A stretch of 64,000 bases of DNA from assembly GCF_016864375.1 (NCBI RefSeq), contig NZ_CP069355.1, positions 1,054,001-1,118,000 on the forward strand, read 5' to 3'. The DNA comes from Microvirga sp. VF16 (lineage in GTDB: Bacteria; Pseudomonadota; Alphaproteobacteria; Rhizobiales; Beijerinckiaceae). The notes under the pieces are model-generated. The model saw only the letters and a list, made by a program, of their open reading frames with translations, was not told the DNA's origin and made no database searches. Below, one piece after another: positions 61,564 through 64,000 of the stretch (within the stretch, counting starts at the first letter, position 1; the number at the start of each line of letters is the position of its first letter). The position numbers and the translations under genes are program-made.

Positions 61564-61797
61564 ATGATGTTGATTTCAACCGTTGTGGGCGGGCTCTTCC
61601 TCTACGTGATTTTCGAGCGGTTCCTGAAGAAGGCTCTTCACCGAAAGCAAGACCAACGCAAAGCCATCGAGATTGGCACGCTGATCGCCGCAATGATTGC
61701 TGTGGGGCTTGCGGTTGCCAGTCTGGCCTACACGCTCAGTGTGATCGATGCTCTTGAGGGGCGGATCACAGCACTCGAAAAGGCGGGGCGGAGTTAA
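61564..61797 (+). CDS. Small two-helix membrane protein (77 aa)
   Basis: The sequence starts MMLISTVVGGLFLYVIFERF, followed by a basic segment (LKKALHRKQDQRKAIEI) and a second hydrophobic helix (GTLIAAMIAVGLAVASLAYT), with an acidic helical tail. AAGGAG at 61550-61555 fits ATG 61564. Role unknown. The next small gene begins 25 bases later, probably on the same transcript. Confidence 0.6.
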   Translation: MMLISTVVGGLFLYVIFERFLKKALHRKQDQRKAIEIGTLIAAMIAVGLAVASLAYTLSVIDALEGRITALEKAGRS

Positions 61798-61822
61798 AGT
61801 CTTGAACCGGGAACGAGCCATC

Positions 61823-62032
61823 ATGGACGACTGGTATCCGGTCAGGCTGGCTCCGCGCGACGGAACGCCCGTGATCCTCTGGATTGAGGACGAGGAGGCG
61901 CCGCCGCCCGTTCCAGTGACGGTCGGGATCTGGGAAACCGACGATATCACCGGGCTGAGCCACTGGCGCGTCTTCGGGGGTCACTACGGGCCATCCGAGC
62001 GACACACCCGGATTAACGCTCTGAAGCAGTAA
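61823..62032 (+). CDS. Hypothetical protein (69 aa)
   Basis: The sequence starts MDDWYPVRLAPRDGTPVILW and contains several tryptophans and a Pro-rich acidic loop (EDEEAPPPVPVTVGIWETDD), ending SHWRVFGGHYGPSERHTRIN. The W-P-V-x-x-APRDGTPV motif recalls short proteins frequently found next to phage or plasmid genes in Rhizobiales, with no known function. GAACGAG precedes the ATG. Confidence 0.55.
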   Translation: MDDWYPVRLAPRDGTPVILWIEDEEAPPPVPVTVGIWETDDITGLSHWRVFGGHYGPSERHTRINALKQ

Positions 62033-62111
62033 GATCGGAGGTGGTGGTGTTGCCGGCAATGTGCGTCCTGTGTCTTCCTAATCACAGGGTTTAGAAGTTT
62101 CTGCGACACGA

Positions 62112-62169
62112 AATTGCGTAAACGATTACATTGCCGACACAGGGTTTCAAGGCCGAAGCCGCCACGGTA
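62112..62169. repeat. Direct-repeat partner of 54532-54594
   Basis: AAATTGCGTAAACGATTACA followed by TTGCCGACACAGGG matches the 54.5-kb site in the same orientation. The two copies bracket the IS630 pair, the NepR-DUF6894 gene, TnpB copy 2 and the Ddl-like pseudogene. Confidence 0.5.
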
Positions 62170-62253
62170 AAGGGCTTTGGCGACGGCGCCTGCTTGCGCG
62201 TCCCGGCGCGTCAATTCCCAGGACAGTCGCTCCTCCTCAACTCAGGTAATCAT

Positions 62254-62481
62254 ATGCGATGCTTCTTTCACTTGGCGAGTACGCACGACCAGATCTTGGA
62301 CAACTGCGGGCTCGAGGTCGCAGACCTGGACGCATTACATCATCAAGTAGCGCGGACGATCCATGAAGTCCGCCAGGACGATGCTCATTGTGAGGAGAAT
62401 TGGCGCGACTGGCAGCTCAATGTGGTCGATGAGGCGGGGAGCCTTCTCATCTCAGTCCCGCTTGGCATCCCGCCAGCCTGA
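62254..62481 (+). CDS. DUF6894 family small protein (75 aa)
   Basis: The sequence starts MRCFFHLASTHDQILDNCGL and ends WRDWQLNVVDEAGSLLISVP, the complete short DUF6894 layout with a central helix (DALHHQVARTIHEVRQDDA). The start at ATG 62254 is chosen because the aromatic strand should be at the very N-terminus; an upstream ATG at 62131 adds atypical residues. Function unknown. Confidence 0.75.
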   Translation: MRCFFHLASTHDQILDNCGLEVADLDALHHQVARTIHEVRQDDAHCEENWRDWQLNVVDEAGSLLISVPLGIPPA

Positions 62482-62488
62482 GACGGAT

Positions 62489-62653
62489 CTACGCGCGGCG
62501 GGACGGCGATTGTCCATCGCTCGGGGGCGTGGAGGAATCGGGATTCAGCCGCGCCAGGATAGCCTTCATATAAGCGGAGACCTGTGCAGCCTGCGTGGTC
62601 TGCTGTGAGGATTGGGCGCTCGTTCCACCAGTATTCTTCGTGTCGTCGGTCAT
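62489..62653 (-). CDS. Small polar hypothetical protein (54 aa)
   Basis: The sequence starts MTDDTKNTGGTSAQSSQQTT and continues QAAQVSAYMKAILARLNPDS to a Pro/Ser-rich end. It is hydrophilic with one short helix. AGGGAA precedes the ATG. It converges with the DUF6894 gene, leaving seven bases between their stops. Role unknown. Confidence 0.45.
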   Translation of the reverse strand: MTDDTKNTGGTSAQSSQQTTQAAQVSAYMKAILARLNPDSSTPPSDGQSPSRRA

Positions 62654-63162
62654 TGCCGATTTTCCCTGCATATTGGCGGTAAACAACGTTTGGTACATCC
62701 TTGCCCCACTTAAACGAACGTAGTTTGACCCAGAGGTTTCCTCGCTGTCGCTATGCATGGAAATTATGGGTGGTGTGGCAGATGAGCTACAGACAACAAA
62801 ACAGGTAGCAGTGCTACCTGTTTGAAGTTGCCTTTCACTCAAGCAAAAATTATTTTTGCAGTGCGATACGGCGATTGGCGTCGTCCTATCGCAGCCCTTC
62901 TTGGGCGTTTCCTCCCTAAACTTCGGGCCGCTGGCAACAGTGGCCTTTTTTCTTGGCAGGGAGATTATTCATGCTTCGAAAGGCGGGCAACAGGAAAGAT
63001 GTTGCTCTCACATAGCACAAAAGTAGCACAACCATCCTAGCGGCTGTCGTGCTTCTAGGTCTGCTCAGGCGTTGCGTACAGCGGCGCCGGCTTCCGACCG
63101 TTGTTCATGTCTGTCTAGAACCATCATGCGCTCCTGCTACTCGGGCAGGTGAGAGAGCGCTG
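62654..63162. other. No confident gene
   Basis: About 500 bases without a supported gene. CAGGTAGCAGTGCTACCTG at 62801-62819 is a perfect inverted repeat that could be a terminator or operator. Confidence 0.4.
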
Positions 63163-63315
63163 TCAGAGTATGATGCCTGCATTGAGACAGAGGTAAGCAA
63201 CGATCACAGTGCCGAAGATGATGAGAAAGGCAGTGACAGCCAGAGTGACCCAGCCGATTCGGGTTTCACGAGCCAAGCGCTCTGCCACCGCGTGTCGCTT
63301 CTTATCGAGCGCCAT
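63163..63315 (-). CDS. Small single-span membrane protein (50 aa)
   Basis: The sequence starts MALDKKRHAVAERLARETRI and continues GWVTLAVTAFLIIFGTVIVA YLCLN to a TGA at 63163. A basic N-terminal helix of about 20 residues precedes one strongly hydrophobic helix, so the N-terminus should stay in the cytoplasm. No family is recognised. The regular basic/hydrophobic layout supports a real gene despite its length. Confidence 0.5.
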   Translation of the reverse strand: MALDKKRHAVAERLARETRIGWVTLAVTAFLIIFGTVIVAYLCLNAGIIL

Positions 63316-63764
63316 ATCCGTCTCGTTGTGTCCGTAAACTATTGCTGCCCCGTTGCGGATGAGGCATCTCCGGCAAGGTCGGACAGGTGCGCTCTTGTTC
63401 CTATTGTAGGACAGCTTGGATAGAACAGCCAGTCCCTAAGCGGGTAGGGAACTGCGGCAGGACGTCATGCCGAGGGTATGGCATGACGGGGTGAAGAGAG
63501 GGTTGAGCCAGCCCAATTTAAGCCATTCGCCTCTTACAGTTGCAGCTTGACCGAAAGATGATATGTGATTCCATCCAGTCGGTCTGGGCTGGGTTGGGCG
63601 ATGATAATCGATAAGAAGTCACGTTATTTTCAGAAATATGAACTTGTACTTAGTCGGCCCTGAATAACCCACAACTTGTTGGGGCAGAAGGATTCTTCGT
63701 CGTCACGAAGCATTGTAAAATGCCAGCATCTGGGGATGGACCCGCTTAAACCTGGTGTTTTGCC
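63316..63764. other. Region upstream of IS5-type element
   Basis: Lower-GC sequence without a supported gene. GGTGAAGAGAGGG and a short stem near 63460-63490 (GTCATGCCGAGGGTATGGCATGAC) may be a terminator; the latter has GTCATGCC / GGCATGAC arms. Confidence 0.4.
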
Positions 63765-64000
63765 ATGGGACCCAAGCCGACGCTGCCGAGTTCCGGCGAT
63801 CTCTACCGCAGCCGCCTCGACCAGATCCTCGATCCCCGCCACGCGTTGTTCCGCCTGGCTGCTTTGATCGACTGGCACCGCTTCGATGAGGAGTTCGGCG
63901 GCTTCTATCGGCCCCTGGGGCGGCCCGCGAAGCCGACGCGCCTGATGGTCGGGCTGTCCTATCTCCAGCATACCTTCAACCTGTCCGATGAGGCGGTGGT
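63765..64000 (+). CDS. IS5 family transposase, N-terminal part (cut by window end)
   Basis: The first 78 residues read MGPKPTLPSSGDLYRSRLDQ, then ILDPRHALFRLAALIDWHRF and FYRPLGRPAKPTRLMVGLSY with LQHTFNLSDEAVV. This is the N-terminal domain of IS5-group transposases (DUF772 region: GRP-x-x-PTRLMVGL-x-YL-x-x-x-x-NLSDE). The catalytic DDE part lies beyond the window, so completeness cannot be judged. Confidence 0.88.
   Translation, partial: MGPKPTLPSSGDLYRSRLDQILDPRHALFRLAALIDWHRFDEEFGGFYRPLGRPAKPTRLMVGLSYLQHTFNLSDEAV

Noticed and set aside
1..64000. CRISPR arrays, tRNA or rRNA genes
   Set aside because: No regularly spaced repeats, cloverleaf-like or rRNA-like sequence was noticed on either strand.

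Overview
The window is GC-rich alphaproteobacterial DNA. The combination of DUF6894 small proteins, a NepR-like anti-sigma domain, DUF1127, hemerythrin-phasin proteins and many solo TnpB and IS630 elements points to Rhizobiales, most likely Methylobacteriaceae such as Microvirga or Methylobacterium. This is inference from gene content; no rRNA, tRNA, replication gene or CRISPR array is present.

Layout. 0-6 kb: a TnpB-only IS, two hypothetical genes, and a PAS-GGDEF gene broken by an IS630 copy and a one-base frameshift. 6-23 kb: a nearly complete sulfur-assimilation supercluster. It holds cysJ-cysI-cysG (leftward), an Lrp/AsnC regulator, cysH-cysD-cysN-metZ (rightward), a leftward peroxiredoxin-OsmC-sulfurtransferase group, and the sulfate importer sbp-cysT-cysW-cysA (rightward). 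Sulfate is imported, activated to APS by CysDN, reduced to sulfite by a four-cysteine APS reductase (so no APS kinase is needed), reduced to sulfide by CysIJ with siroheme from CysG, and put into homocysteine by MetZ. A 16-bp palindrome of the form GTTC-N8-GAAC recurs at three of these promoters, with a half site at a fourth, suggesting one regulon.

23-33 kb: small hypothetical genes, a divergent CYTH-like protein, a second TnpB family, a cold-shock gene, DUF1127, bluB and a decayed TnpB. 33-38.6 kb: a succinate-semialdehyde-type dehydrogenase, then ridA, dadA and alr with a divergent Lrp regulator, a D-alanine/alanine catabolic unit. 38.8-41 kb: a pile-up of IS relics around a second copy of the 24.5-kb TnpB element. 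41-53.6 kb: a chorismate-lyase-like protein, a CoA-transferase remnant, 3-hydroxybutyryl-CoA dehydrogenase, an MFS_3 exporter, a LysR regulator, a trypsin-like protease/nuclease fusion, a hemerythrin-phasin protein and a TetR regulator. 53.6-64 kb: accessory DNA with two IS630 elements sharing one TA, a NepR-DUF6894 fusion, a near-identical second copy of the first TnpB element, a Ddl-like gene broken by a 20-bp tandem duplication, small proteins, and the start of an IS5-type transposase at the edge.

The least expected items are the shared cys palindrome, the protease-nuclease fusion, a 130-140 bp MITE-like repeat in three copies, the NepR-DUF6894 fusion, and two TnpB elements that each end inside the stop codon of a convergent gene.
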